A stretch of 64,000 bases of DNA from NCBI RefSeq assembly GCF_003347515.1, contig NZ_QEII01000324.1, positions 550,545-614,544 on the forward strand. Reading direction: 5' to 3'. The position numbers and the translations under genes are program-made. Below the pieces are notes generated by a model that was not told the DNA's origin, searched no databases, and saw nothing but the letters and a program-made list of their open reading frames with translations. The number at the start of each line of letters is the position of its first letter. The first letter of the stretch is position 1. Source of the stretch: Rhodoferax ferrireducens. GTDB taxonomy: Bacteria; Pseudomonadota; Gammaproteobacteria; Burkholderiales; Burkholderiaceae_C. Below are positions 8,715 to 17,271 of this stretch, piece by piece.

Positions 8715-9745
8715 AGCCCGGCCCCGTGCCGGCGGAGCGCCTGCGCCTGATCCGCGCCCTGTTTGACGAGTACATCGAGCTGTACGCTGCGCGCGATGAC
8801 AGCCTGACCGCGCGTTTCAGTGAAAACTTCAGCGGCTACACCGGTGGTGGCGATTTCCTCGTCAAGGACCGGGATGCGTGGGTGAAGATCACCCGGCAGG
8901 ACTTCGCGCAGGTGACCGGCCGCATTCGCATCGAGGTGCTCGACCTTGCGCTGCAGGACCTCAGCGAGGAGGTCGTGGTCGCCACTGCTTTCTTCCACAT
9001 TCACCTGCCCATCCCCGACCACATCCTGTCGCGCGAGACAGCGCGGCTGGTGCTGGTTTTTCGGCTGGAGGGCGAGGACTGGAAGATTGTGCACAGCGGC
9101 ATCTCCATCCCCTATGGCCTGGTCCGGGCGGGCGAGGTCTATCCGATCAAGGGCTTGCACGAGCGCAACCGCGAGCTGGAGACACTGGTCGAGGAGCGCA
9201 CCCGCTCGCTGGAAGAGGCCAATAGCAAGCTGGAGGCCTTGAGCAACACGGATGGGCTGACTGGCATTGCCAACCGGCGCTACTTCGACCGCATGCTGGC
9301 GCAGGAATGGCATCGGGCTCAACGCGCGGGCACGCCGCTGGCCCTGGTGATGCTCGATGTGGACCTGTTCAAACACTACAACGACCACTACGGCCACGTT
9401 GCCGGCGACGGCTGCCTGCAGGCGCTGGCCCGAGCGCTGGTCAAGGCGGCGCGGCGCTCGTCTGACCTGGTGGCGCGTTATGGGGGTGAGGAGTTCGTCG
9501 TGCTGCTGCCGGACATGAATGGGCATGCGGCGGTGGAAGCCGCCCGCCACATGCAGCACGAGGTCTGGTCGCTGGCCCTGCCACATGCGCAAACTGCCCC
9601 CGGCATCGTCACCTTCAGCCTGGGCGTGGCGAGCCTGGTGCCGTCAAGCCAGCACAGCCCTGAAGATCTGGTGCTGCAGGCCGATTCCGCGCTCTACCGA
9701 GCCAAAGAAGCCGGGCGGAACTGCATGCAATTGGCGATGGACTGA
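8711..9745 (+). CDS. Diguanylate cyclase with N-terminal NTF2/SnoaL-like domain
   Basis: This predicted soluble protein has about 344 residues. Residues ~10-150 look like an NTF2/SnoaL-type cone fold (ALFDEYIELYAARDD, LVFRLEGEDWKIVHSG). A short coiled coil follows, then a GGDEF domain with the active-site variant GGEEF and an RxxD inhibitory site (RSSD) five residues upstream. The TTG at 8711 (TTGA junction with msrA) or the GTG at 8726 are the likely starts; neither has a strong ribosome site. It would make c-di-GMP in response to a small molecule bound by the N-terminal domain, which is inference. Confidence 0.8.
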   Translation: MKPGPVPAERLRLIRALFDEYIELYAARDDSLTARFSENFSGYTGGGDFLVKDRDAWVKITRQDFAQVTGRIRIEVLDLALQDLSEEVVVATAFFHIHLPIPDHILSRETARLVLVFRLEGEDWKIVHSGISIPYGLVRAGEVYPIKGLHERNRELETLVEERTRSLEEANSKLEALSNTDGLTGIANRRYFDRMLAQEWHRAQRAGTPLALVMLDVDLFKHYNDHYGHVAGDGCLQALARALVKAARRSSDLVARYGGEEFVVLLPDMNGHAAVEAARHMQHEVWSLALPHAQTAPGIVTFSLGVASLVPSSQHSPEDLVLQADSALYRAKEAGRNCMQLAMD

Positions 9746-9771
9746 CTTGGCCTGGCCTGCCGAGCGAGTCG

Positions 9772-10443
9772 TTACCGCTGCCCCAACTCGATAGTGGTCG
9801 CCAGTGGCACCTTGCCCGGCGCCTCGTAATCGGCAATGACCCAGGCCCGCGTCGGGTGCTCGGCCGCGTCGGCCAGCAGCTCCAGCACAAAGCCAATTGA
9901 CGCCTTGTCGAGCGCGGCAAAGGGCTCGTCCAGCAGTGTGACGGCCGCACCCGAAGCAAAAGCGGCGGCCAGCCAGACTTTGCGTTTTGATCCCGTGGAC
10001 AGCATGTACAGCGGCTTGTTCAGGTGCGGCGTCAGCGACAAGCCGGCGGTCAGCTCGCCCATAAGCTGCTCATCAAACCGGGGGTACAGGCGGTGCAGGG
10101 ACTTGAAGTAGTCGACCGCTGTCGTTTGATCCAGGGTCTCCGAGCGCGGGTCGGCCCAAAACACCTGCTGCCGGTAGGCGACGGCCGAGTCGCCCAGCCG
10201 AATGTTGTTGACCTGCAGGGTGCCCGCCTGGGCTGGCAGCTCGCCCGCCAACAAGCGCAGCAGCGTGCTCTTGCCGCTGCCATCGCCGCCATGCACCAGC
10301 GTCACGCCGGGCGGAATGCCAACTGACAGGTGCGTCAACACCATGCGCTGCGGGTAGGAGAAACACAGGTCTTCGATCTGCAATGTGACGGGTGTGGCTA
10401 AAGGGAGGTGTTCCATGGATCGGCTTTCGTTTATTGGGGACAT
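9772..10443 (-). CDS. Small ABC-type ATPase without partner permease
   Basis: This 223-residue ATPase has a Walker A motif GGDGSGKST, a signature-like MLSTGSKRKVW, and Walker B VTLLDEPFAALD. The substitution pattern in the signature resembles ABC-2 and CcmA-type exporters rather than importers. The start at 10443 has AGAGG just upstream; an internal ATG at 10416 is the alternative. The gene begins 10 bp after the EamA-family transporter gene, so the two are probably co-transcribed. No ABC permease is nearby. It could serve a permease encoded elsewhere or act as a soluble ABC protein. Confidence 0.7.
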   Translation of the reverse strand: MSPINESRSMEHLPLATPVTLQIEDLCFSYPQRMVLTHLSVGIPPGVTLVHGGDGSGKSTLLRLLAGELPAQAGTLQVNNIRLGDSAVAYRQQVFWADPRSETLDQTTAVDYFKSLHRLYPRFDEQLMGELTAGLSLTPHLNKPLYMLSTGSKRKVWLAAAFASGAAVTLLDEPFAALDKASIGFVLELLADAAEHPTRAWVIADYEAPGKVPLATTIELGQR

Positions 10444-10453
10444 GGCCCTCTGG

Positions 10454-11398
10454 CTAAGCCGCATTGGCCCGGCCAGTCGCGCTACGCCAGCGCGGCCACA
10501 GCACAATGACGGCCAAGCCGCACAGCACCAGCGCGCCAGCGGCCAGCTTCCAGGCGGGCAGCGGCTCGCCCAGTGACAGGGCGGACGCCCCCATGCCAAA
10601 AACCGGCACCAGCAAAGCCAGCGGCGTGACCGTGGCGGCAGGGTGGCGCGCCAGCAACCAGTTCCAGATGCCGTAACCAAACAGCGTGTTGCCGATCGCC
10701 TGCCACAGCACACAGGCCCAGACACTCGTGCTGGCCTGCATCACGCTGGAGGCCATGAGCGACGGGCCTTCCAGCCACCAGGACAGGGCGAACAGGGGCG
10801 GCACGGCAAACAGACTGGTCCAGACCATGAAGCCCAGCATGTCGATACGCCCCACGGTTTTGACCACCATGTTGGCGCAGGCCCAGAAGAACGCCGCCGC
10901 CAGCACCAGCGCCAGTCCTTTCACGGTGAGCGTGGCGTCCAGATGCGCGGCAATCACGGCAAGGCCGGCCACGCCCAGCATCAGCCCGACCATCTGAAAG
11001 CCTTTCACCCGCTCACCCAGCGTCAGCAGTGACAGGCCGATGGTGAAAAACACCTGCACCTGAATCACCAAGGAGGCCAGCCCCGGCGAGATATCGGCGC
11101 GCATGGCGAGGAACAGCAAGGCGAACTGCCCCACGCCCAGCAGCACGCCGAATAGGGCCAGCTTGTGCCAGGGCACGGCCGGGCGACGAATGAACAGCAA
11201 CCAGGGCAGGGCGGAAAAGGCAAAGCGCAGCGTGGCGAACAGAAACGGCGGCAAGCCGTCCAGTCCCCAGCGAATCACCACAAAGTTGGTGCCCCAGACA
11301 AAGACCACGGACAGGGCAAGAAGAAGATGGGAATAGGACAAAAAATAATGCTCCGGCGCTTGCATTCGCTGCGATTGAATTGACAAAAAAGACACCAT
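10454..11398 (-). CDS. EamA/DMT family inner-membrane transporter
   Basis: This protein of 314 residues has about ten hydrophobic segments arranged as two EamA repeats, with the typical start VVFVWGTNFVVIRWGLDGLP. Such drug/metabolite transporters export amino acids, purines or other metabolites; the substrate cannot be read from the sequence. The ATG at 11398 follows AAGGTT and gives a normal length. A start further upstream (11464) would add a non-hydrophobic extension. It heads a two-gene operon with the ABC ATPase at 9772-10443. Confidence 0.85.
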   Translation of the reverse strand: MVSFLSIQSQRMQAPEHYFLSYSHLLLALSVVFVWGTNFVVIRWGLDGLPPFLFATLRFAFSALPWLLFIRRPAVPWHKLALFGVLLGVGQFALLFLAMRADISPGLASLVIQVQVFFTIGLSLLTLGERVKGFQMVGLMLGVAGLAVIAAHLDATLTVKGLALVLAAAFFWACANMVVKTVGRIDMLGFMVWTSLFAVPPLFALSWWLEGPSLMASSVMQASTSVWACVLWQAIGNTLFGYGIWNWLLARHPAATVTPLALLVPVFGMGASALSLGEPLPAWKLAAGALVLCGLAVIVLWPRWRSATGRANAA

Positions 11399-11532
11399 AA
11401 CCTTAACCTCGTTTTGACCTTTCAAGGCCTCCGGGTGAGGTGCGTCAAAATTCACGCGATGCACGGCACCTATAGTGAGTCTGAGCGCTCTGTATTTTGG
11501 CGTTCAAGTCAGGAATGCCACAAGGAGCGAGC

Positions 11533-12192
11533 ATGCAGCTTCCGTTTTCGGTCGAGCAATTCTTTGGTGTCTTTCGCGACTACAACACAAGCCTGTGGCC
11601 GGCTCAGGTGTTCCTGGTCGGCCTCGCCCTGATGACCCTCGCGTTCGTGTTTTACCCGCGCCGCTGGTCCGGCGCCGTCATTTCAGCCATTCTTGCCTTT
11701 CTTTGGGCCTGGCTGGGTCTGGCCTACCACTTGGCGTTCTTCACGGCCATTAACCCGCTGGCCTATGGCTTTTCGGCTGTCTCACTGGCAGGCGCCGCCC
11801 TCTTTTTCTGGCAGGGCGTTGTGTGTCGCAGGCTTGAATTCAGGGGAGCCCGCAGTGCCCGCACCGTGGCCGGGCTCGTTCTCATTGCGTTCGCCCTGCT
11901 CGTGTACCCCGCCTGGTCCATGGCCGTGGGGCACAGTTATCCAGCCATACCGACATTTGGTGTGCCGTGCCCCACCACAATTTTTACCATTGGGCTGCTC
12001 TGCTTGGCGGTGGCACCGTATCCGCGCAGTCCCTTGGTGGTGCCGGTCGTGTGGTGTTTTATCGGGGCGCAGGCCGTATTTCTTCTGGACGTGCCCCCGG
12101 ACACCGGGGTCATCGCCGCAGGTGTCGCAGGCGTGGTACTGCTGGCACGGGCCAAAGTTGCCATCAAACCTGGCGCGACAATATCGGGATGA
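11533..12192 (+). CDS. DUF6064-type membrane protein
   Basis: This integral membrane protein of 219 residues has about six or seven hydrophobic helices. I recognise the DUF6064 pattern (MQLPFSVEQFFGVFRDYN, then PTFGVPCPTTIFTIGLL). Its function is unknown. The ATG at 11533 has a good ribosome site (AAGGAG). Its stop overlaps the start of the next gene (ATGA at 12189), so it is coupled to the His-tailed EamA transporter and may act with it. Confidence 0.7.
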   Translation: MQLPFSVEQFFGVFRDYNTSLWPAQVFLVGLALMTLAFVFYPRRWSGAVISAILAFLWAWLGLAYHLAFFTAINPLAYGFSAVSLAGAALFFWQGVVCRRLEFRGARSARTVAGLVLIAFALLVYPAWSMAVGHSYPAIPTFGVPCPTTIFTIGLLCLAVAPYPRSPLVVPVVWCFIGAQAVFLLDVPPDTGVIAAGVAGVVLLARAKVAIKPGATISG

Positions 12193-13241
12193 CGATTTTC
12201 ACCCGACTCGGCCACTCCGGCGTCCTCGCTGCCTTGGGCGCAGCGCTTTTGTTTGGCGCCGGAACACCGCTGGCCAAGTGGCTGCTGGGCAAGGTCGATC
12301 CCTGGATGCTGGCGGGTCTGTTCTATCTCGGCTCCGGCGTTGGCCTGTGGCTGTACCGGCGGCTGCGTCAGTCCGGGCCGGTCACCCTGGCGGCAAACGA
12401 GTGGCCCTGGCTGGCCGGCGCCATTGTGTCGGGCGGCGTGGTCGGCCCGGTGCTTTTGATGTTTGGCCTGACGCACATGCCGGCCTCAACGGCCTCGCTG
12501 TTGCTGAATGCCGAGAGCGTTTTCACGGCGCTGATCGCCTGGGTCGTGTTCAAGGAAAACGTGGACCGGCGCATCGCGCTGGGCATGGCGGCCATCGTCC
12601 TGGGCGCCTTGGTCCTCAGCTGGCCCGAGCGTTCCGAGCTGGCCGGCATGGTGCCCACGTTGGCCGTACTGGGCGCCTGCCTGGCCTGGGGTCTGGACAA
12701 CAACCTGACCCGGCGCGTGTCCCTGAACGATGCCACCTGGATCGCTTCCGTCAAGGGCCTGGTGGCCGGCAGCGTCAATCTGGCCCTGGCCCTGGCCCTG
12801 GGCGCAGAACTGCCATCTTTGCCTTTTGTTCTCGGTGCCGCCGTGGTCGGCTTCGGCGCCTATGGCGTGAGTCTCGCCCTGTTTGTGGTGGGCCTGCGGC
12901 ATTTGGGCACCGCCCGGACCGGCGCGTATTTCTCCGTGGCGCCGTTTTTCGGCGCCGCCCTGGCCGTGCCGCTGCTGGGCGAGCCGCTCTCGGTGAAGCT
13001 GATGCTGGCCGGACTGGCCATGGGCGTGGGGGTCTGGCTCCACCTGACCGAGCGCCACCAGCATTTTCACAGCCACGAGGCGATGGAACACAGCCACGAA
13101 CATGTGCACGATGAACACCATCAGCATTTGCATCCCGACGGCACCGCCACCCGTGAACCACACAGTCATACGCACCGGCACGAGCCCATGCCGCACAGCC
13201 ACGCGCATTTTCCGGATGCGCATCACCGCCATGACCATTGA
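12189..13241 (+). CDS. EamA/DMT family transporter with histidine-rich C-terminal tail
   Basis: The 350-residue protein has two EamA repeats (about ten membrane helices) over residues 1-285. It is followed by a hydrophilic tail of about 65 residues carrying about two dozen histidines in HxH-type runs (HSHEHVHDEHHQHLH, HSHTHRHEPMPHSH). His-rich extensions of this kind are common in zinc, nickel and cobalt carriers and chaperones and are not a normal EamA feature. Metal binding is therefore likely, and metal-dependent gating or metal export possible. The start is fixed by the ATGA overlap with the DUF6064 gene. Confidence 0.8.
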   Translation: MTIFTRLGHSGVLAALGAALLFGAGTPLAKWLLGKVDPWMLAGLFYLGSGVGLWLYRRLRQSGPVTLAANEWPWLAGAIVSGGVVGPVLLMFGLTHMPASTASLLLNAESVFTALIAWVVFKENVDRRIALGMAAIVLGALVLSWPERSELAGMVPTLAVLGACLAWGLDNNLTRRVSLNDATWIASVKGLVAGSVNLALALALGAELPSLPFVLGAAVVGFGAYGVSLALFVVGLRHLGTARTGAYFSVAPFFGAALAVPLLGEPLSVKLMLAGLAMGVGVWLHLTERHQHFHSHEAMEHSHEHVHDEHHQHLHPDGTATREPHSHTHRHEPMPHSHAHFPDAHHRHDH

Positions 13242-13255
13242 CTGCAAAACTCCCC

Positions 13256-13960
13256 ATGGTTTGCGACACCCCGAGTAAACGTCTGCGCTGCCCAACCTGT
13301 CTGCGGGCGCAAAGCAGCTGCATCTGCCAGTGGATCAGGCCGACGCCGCATGAGGTCGAGGTGGTGGTCTTGCAGCATCCGCTGGAAGTGGCGAATGCCA
13401 AAGGCAGCGCACGGCTGTTGCAGCTGAGTTTGGCGCGCAGCCGTTTGCTGACGGGTGAGGTCTTTGCCACGCCGCAGTTGCAGGCCTTGCTGACGGTGCC
13501 CTTCCAGCCGCAGGCCGGGGCTGGGGTGCTTCACCCGAAGCACGCAGTTTTGTTGTATCCAGACTCGCCGCAAGACCAAGCGCTGGGCATGCCGCAGCCG
13601 CCTGTCTTGTCGCCCGCCTGGTTGCGCGATCCCTCGCAGCTGCGCCTGATCGTGCTGGATGGCACCTGGCGCAAGAGCCGCAAGATGTTGTACCTCAACC
13701 CGCTGCTGCGCCAACTGCCGCGCCTGGCCCTGCGCGACATGCCGGCTTCGCACTACCTGATCCGCAAAGCGCATCGGCCCGATCAGCTGTCCACGCTGGA
13801 GGCCACTTGCGCGGCGCTCATGCAACTGGAAGGCCGCATTGAGTCGTTTGCGCCGCTGCTGGCGGCGTTTGACGGTTTTGTGGCGCAGCAGCTGGGGTAT
13901 CGGCTGGGCCAAGCGGGTTCTGCCGGTAGTCGGTGGAGTTTAAACAAAATCAGCCTCTAG
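13256..13960 (+). CDS. DTW-domain tRNA-uridine aminocarboxypropyltransferase
   Basis: DTW proteins (YfiP/TapT) transfer a 3-amino-3-carboxypropyl group from S-adenosylmethionine to a uridine in the tRNA variable loop. The N-terminal zinc-type cysteines (CPTCLRAQSSCIC) and the signature LDGTWRKSRKM, containing the DTW-like GTW, are present; length about 234 residues is normal. An in-frame TTG at 13238 overlaps the upstream stop, but the ATG at 13256 better fits the family start. The stop codon lies inside a copy of a short interspersed repeat (13953-13988), so the last residues may have been replaced by repeat sequence. Confidence 0.85.
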   Translation: MVCDTPSKRLRCPTCLRAQSSCICQWIRPTPHEVEVVVLQHPLEVANAKGSARLLQLSLARSRLLTGEVFATPQLQALLTVPFQPQAGAGVLHPKHAVLLYPDSPQDQALGMPQPPVLSPAWLRDPSQLRLIVLDGTWRKSRKMLYLNPLLRQLPRLALRDMPASHYLIRKAHRPDQLSTLEATCAALMQLEGRIESFAPLLAAFDGFVAQQLGYRLGQAGSAGSRWSLNKISL

Positions 13961-13988
13961 CCACCGTGGAATAAGCGTAAGTTGCTAT
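13953..13988 (-). repeat. Short interspersed repeat, copy D (36 bp)
   Basis: Read on the minus strand it begins ATAGCA, has CGC at position 12 and ends GGTGGCTAGAGGC. It aligns without gaps to three other copies in this window (20183-20218, 26442-26477, 32327-32362). It overlaps the 3' end of the DTW gene and supplies the TAG stop. Confidence 0.6.
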
Positions 13989-14271
13989 TTAAACAATAGC
14001 AATAAGGGCGCGTCAGTTCAGGTTTATGTCTAGGTTTTCAAAGCGATTGAGTTATCTTTCCGAAAGAAATCAACGGCTTGCGAATCAACTATGAAACTTC
14101 CGCTCGTCCGGGTTTGCACTGTTAGTGCGCCAATGCCCCCTGCTGTCGAGCGGCCGCTTCCACGTGTATATGGTTCTGGAGTGTGCTGGCGATGCCGTCA
14201 GTGCGCCAGCTGCGACTTGGAGCCTGCGCCAATCATTTGGCCTCGCGTCACATGGCATCCGTCTGCAAGTT
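13961..14271. other. 311-bp spacer with no convincing gene
   Basis: The spacer separates two convergent genes. Its left end holds the rest of repeat copy D and a perfect 8-bp inverted repeat with a 5-nt loop (TTGCTATT-TAAAC-AATAGCAA, 13982-14002) that could form a hairpin but has no T tract. A 75-codon open frame starts at 14091, but it has an odd composition (Cys, Trp, Pro, Arg rich) and no ribosome site, so I do not call it. Confidence 0.5.
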
Positions 14272-15207
14272 TTATCGCTCCTCAGCGGGACCCCTGCGGT
14301 TGCTGGTCTTCGCGTTAATCAGTGCGACGACAGTCTCCCGGATCCAGCGTTGACCGCTGTGTCCGTGACTACGCTCGTGCCACACCATTCCTACGGCGAA
14401 CCCCTTCACGGGGAACGGACAGTCAATCCACTGGAGCTTGTCGGCACGGCCGTGCACCAGCCGCTCCGGGACAAGCGCTACGAAGTCCGACTGAGATACG
14501 ATCTCCGGAACGAACAGGAATGATGCTGCGGACAGCACCACGTTGCGGCTGTGGCCAAGGGCCAGCAGAGCGTTGTCCACTGGAGTGACAAAGCCGGCGC
14601 CGCCAAGTGACACGATCACATGTTCCAACTGGGCAAATTTCTCGACCGTGATTCCGTCCCGAAGTTGCGGATGGTTCCGTCGGCCGATGAGCACATAGCG
14701 CTCATCGAACAAATGTCTGGTGCGAAAACTGGGCGGTGCGATTTCCGGCGTCATGAGCGCCAGGTCGACATCGCCGCGCGCCATTTGTGCTTCCAACTGC
14801 GGTGTGTCCAGATTACGCAACGCTACTCGCACTCCGGGCGCTCTTGTCCTGAGTTCCATGACGAGCGGCTTGACCACCGCCGCCTGCAAGTAGTCGGTGC
14901 AGGCGATGGTGACGGTCAATTGGGCTTTGGCAGGGTCGAAGTTCCTGTGCGTGGCTACCGTGGCACGCACCTGATCGAGGGCGCGGCGCAACGGGTCAAG
15001 CAGTTCGATGGCCTTGGCGGTCGGGTTCATCCCTCGCTGTGCGGGAATCAGCAGAGGGTCATCAAACTCATCTCGCAGGCGACTCAACTGGGCGCTGACC
15101 GCTGGTTGACTCAGGTGCAGACGTGCCGCCGCCTTGGTCACGTTCTGCTCCACCAGCAACGCTTCCAGTGTCACCAGCAGATTGAGGTCGAGGCGTTTGC
15201 TATCCAT
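14272..15207 (-). CDS. LysR family transcriptional regulator
   Basis: This 311-residue protein has a winged helix-turn-helix at residues 1-62 (MDSKRLDLNLLVTLEALL, then AAARLHLSQPAVSAQLSRLR) and a LysR substrate-binding domain after it. The start at 15207 is the usual LysR start; a GTG at 15243 is in frame but has no better ribosome site. It is divergent from the quinone reductase-like gene at 15311, the classical arrangement for a LysR regulator and its target. The co-inducer is unknown; a quinone or electrophile would fit the neighbour. Confidence 0.9.
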   Translation of the reverse strand: MDSKRLDLNLLVTLEALLVEQNVTKAAARLHLSQPAVSAQLSRLRDEFDDPLLIPAQRGMNPTAKAIELLDPLRRALDQVRATVATHRNFDPAKAQLTVTIACTDYLQAAVVKPLVMELRTRAPGVRVALRNLDTPQLEAQMARGDVDLALMTPEIAPPSFRTRHLFDERYVLIGRRNHPQLRDGITVEKFAQLEHVIVSLGGAGFVTPVDNALLALGHSRNVVLSAASFLFVPEIVSQSDFVALVPERLVHGRADKLQWIDCPFPVKGFAVGMVWHERSHGHSGQRWIRETVVALINAKTSNRRGPAEER

Positions 15208-15225
15208 GAAATGGATGGTAGCCGA

Positions 15226-15241
15226 GAAATTTGGTGATTTC
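15226..15241. promoter_or_regulatory. Candidate LysR binding dyad
   Basis: GAAAT-N6-ATTTC lies in the divergent spacer between the LysR gene and the quinone reductase-like gene. Length and position fit a LysR site, but no strict T-N11-A fit was established. Confidence 0.25.
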
Positions 15242-15310
15242 ACATATAGCTGATAACCATGGAAACTTGCGTTTCGCGTTCAACGTTGTAAACAGATAGA
15301 GAGTGAATTC

Positions 15311-16120
15311 ATGAAAAAAAATGTTTTGATCGTCCATGCACATCCCGAACCCACATCGCTGACGCACCAGCTCGTCGATGTGTCTGCGGAGGCGCTTCAG
15401 CGGCAAGGGCATGAAGTTCTCCAGACCGACCTGTACGGCATGCGCTGGAAGGCTGTGTTCGACGAAGACGACTTCCCTACCCGTGCCGATCCGGATCGCT
15501 TGTCCTTCGTGACCGAGTCAGGGCATTCCTATTCCGGCGAGCGTCAGTCCGCGGACATCGCATCCGAGCAGCGGAAGTTGCTTGCCGCCGACGCCGTGAT
15601 TTTTCAGTTTCCGCTTTGGTGGTATGGCATGCCGGCCATCATGAAGGGCTGGGTGGACCGGGTGTGGGCTTACGGCCTAGCGTATGGCTACAAGAATGCC
15701 GGCAACAAATATCGCTATGGCGATGGTGCCTTCAAGGGCAAACGGGCCATGCTGTCCGTCGCCGTCGGTGGACCTGCAAACGATTATTCGCCGCGAGGCA
15801 TCAACGGGCCGCTCGAACAGTTGCTCTTTCCCATCACCCACGGCACGCTTTATTTCCCTGGCTTTGACGTGCTGCCCACCTATGCGGTCTATGGTGCCGC
15901 AGGCATCACCGCGGAAGGCGTGGCGGCGGCGAAGGACGCTTGGCGGTCGCGTCTTGAAGGACTCTTCGAGGACGCGCCCATCCCTTTCCGGCGGCAGAAT
16001 GGCGGGGACTATCCGGATGGTCACGTCCTGGCACGTCATGTCGCAGTCGGCCAAAGTGGCTTGCTGGCGCACGTCGCCGACATGGAAACAGCCCCTCAAG
16101 CGGCCGAGATGGGCCTGTGA
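15311..16120 (+). CDS. NAD(P)H dehydrogenase (quinone)-like flavoprotein
   Basis: This 269-residue protein has the flavodoxin-like fold of the NQO1/MdaB/KefF family: an N-terminal KNVLIVHAHPEPTSL, then VIFQFPLWWYGMPAIMKGWVDRV, the conserved FMN/FAD-contact region. Such enzymes reduce quinones by two electrons and protect against electrophile stress. The C-terminal ~60 residues extend beyond the minimal fold, closer to NQO1 length. It is divergent from the LysR regulator at 14272-15207, which probably controls it. Confidence 0.85.
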   Translation: MKKNVLIVHAHPEPTSLTHQLVDVSAEALQRQGHEVLQTDLYGMRWKAVFDEDDFPTRADPDRLSFVTESGHSYSGERQSADIASEQRKLLAADAVIFQFPLWWYGMPAIMKGWVDRVWAYGLAYGYKNAGNKYRYGDGAFKGKRAMLSVAVGGPANDYSPRGINGPLEQLLFPITHGTLYFPGFDVLPTYAVYGAAGITAEGVAAAKDAWRSRLEGLFEDAPIPFRRQNGGDYPDGHVLARHVAVGQSGLLAHVADMETAPQAAEMGL

Positions 16121-16146
16121 TGTGAAGACCACTTGGCACGGCTTCC

Positions 16147-16190
16147 CCAGCCGACCCCACTTTGGGCATCAGTCACCCAAAGTTGGCTGG
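16147..16190. terminator. Hairpin between convergent genes
   Basis: Nested complementary arms CCAGCC/GGCTGG (16147-16152, 16185-16190) and ACTTTGGG/CCCAAAGT (16159-16166, 16176-16183) enclose a 9-nt loop. It lies between the ends of the flavoprotein gene and znuA. There is no T tract, so termination may be Rho-dependent or inefficient. Confidence 0.4.
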
Positions 16191-16249
16191 GCTGCGTTGG
16201 CCTCGCTCATGTCCACCAGCGAGGTGTCGCTGCAATAGCATTCAGATTA

Positions 16250-17179
16250 TCAATTCAACTTCATGCCCGCCGCCAGCTGCGTCACGTTGTGCCGCATCAT
16301 GTGCAGGTAAGTGGCGCCGGGCTGGTCTGGCGCCGACAGGGCGTCGGCGTACAGGCTGGCACCCACGGTGGCGCCGGCGTCTTTGCTGAGTTGGTCAATC
16401 AGCTTGGGGTTGCTCATGTTCTCCACAAACACGGCCCGGATTTTTTCGCGCTGGATTTGCTTGATGAGCTGGGCCACTTGCTTGGCGCTGGGCTCGGCCT
16501 CGGTGTTCACGCCTTGGGGCGCGAGAAACTTGATCTGGTAGTGCGCTGCGAAGTAGCCGAACGCGTCGTGCGAGGTGATGACCTTGCGTTTGGCTGTCGG
16601 GATGGCCGCGAACTGCGCTTGCGCCCAGGCGTCCAGTGTTTGCAGCTCCTTCACGTAGGCTTCTGCATTGCCTTGGTAAATGGCCGCGCCACTGGGGTCC
16701 ACCTTGGACAGACCGACTGCGATGTTGCGCACATAGATCACCACGTTGTTGGGGTTTTGCCAGGCATGGGGGTCTGCTTCCTCATGGTCGCCGTGGCCAC
16801 CATGACCTTTTGCTTCGGCCTCTTCCACCCTACGGCGCGCCTTCACGCCCTTGGATGCCACGACTGTCTCGCCCTTGTAGCCAGCGGACTTGGCCAGCTT
16901 GTTGGCCCATGGCTCAAAACCCAGGCCGTTGGTGAGCAAGAGCCGGGTGTTCAGAATGGCTTTGGCATCGGTGGGCTTCGGCTCGAAGGTGTGGGCGTCC
17001 TGGTCCGGCCCCACCAAGGTGGTGATCGTCACGCGCTCGCCGCCGACCACGCGCGCCAGATCGCCCAGAATGCTGAAGCTGGCTGTGACGGGGATTTTGT
17101 CGGCCGCAGTGGCCGTGCCGCTGGCCAAACAGGCCAGGGCCAGGCTGCTGGCCAAAAGGAGGCGACGGGTGTTGTTCAT
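16250..17179 (-). CDS. znuA: Zinc ABC transporter substrate-binding protein
   Basis: A periplasmic zinc receptor of 309 residues with a signal peptide cleaved near GTATAA. It has the cluster A-I binding fold: DAHTFEPKPTDA with a metal-ligand His, a His/Asp-rich loop (GHGGHGDHEEADPHAW) typical of ZnuA rather than of manganese receptors, TSHDAFGYF and later acidic ligands. It is the last gene of the operon that begins at 19299, after a 92-bp gap containing a short AAAAGC-type repeat. The upstream zur gene and paired operators support zinc as the substrate. Confidence 0.9.
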   Translation of the reverse strand: MNNTRRLLLASSLALACLASGTATAADKIPVTASFSILGDLARVVGGERVTITTLVGPDQDAHTFEPKPTDAKAILNTRLLLTNGLGFEPWANKLAKSAGYKGETVVASKGVKARRRVEEAEAKGHGGHGDHEEADPHAWQNPNNVVIYVRNIAVGLSKVDPSGAAIYQGNAEAYVKELQTLDAWAQAQFAAIPTAKRKVITSHDAFGYFAAHYQIKFLAPQGVNTEAEPSAKQVAQLIKQIQREKIRAVFVENMSNPKLIDQLSKDAGATVGASLYADALSAPDQPGATYLHMMRHNVTQLAAGMKLN

Positions 17180-17207
17180 GGGTTGAGCTCTGAATGTGAA
17201 AGGGATG

Positions 17208-17232
17208 AAAAAGCAAAAGCAAAAGCGAAAGC
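17208..17232. repeat. Short tandem hexanucleotide tract
   Basis: About four units of an (A/G)AAAGC repeat lie in the gap between the znu permease stop and the znuA start. The tract could vary by slippage and would then change the spacing upstream of znuA. Confidence 0.4.
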
Positions 17233-17271
17233 GGAAATGAAGTGCGGAGAAGAGGGCGCGGGGCAGGCGGC

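Noticed and set aside
9772..10725. Longer version of the ABC ATPase with a 94-residue N-terminal extension
   Set aside because: The extension lies over the EamA gene in another frame, with Trp/Cys/Arg-rich composition.
14091..14318. 75-codon frame in the spacer after the DTW gene
   Set aside because: Cys/Trp/Pro/Arg-rich composition, overlaps the LysR gene end, no ribosome site.
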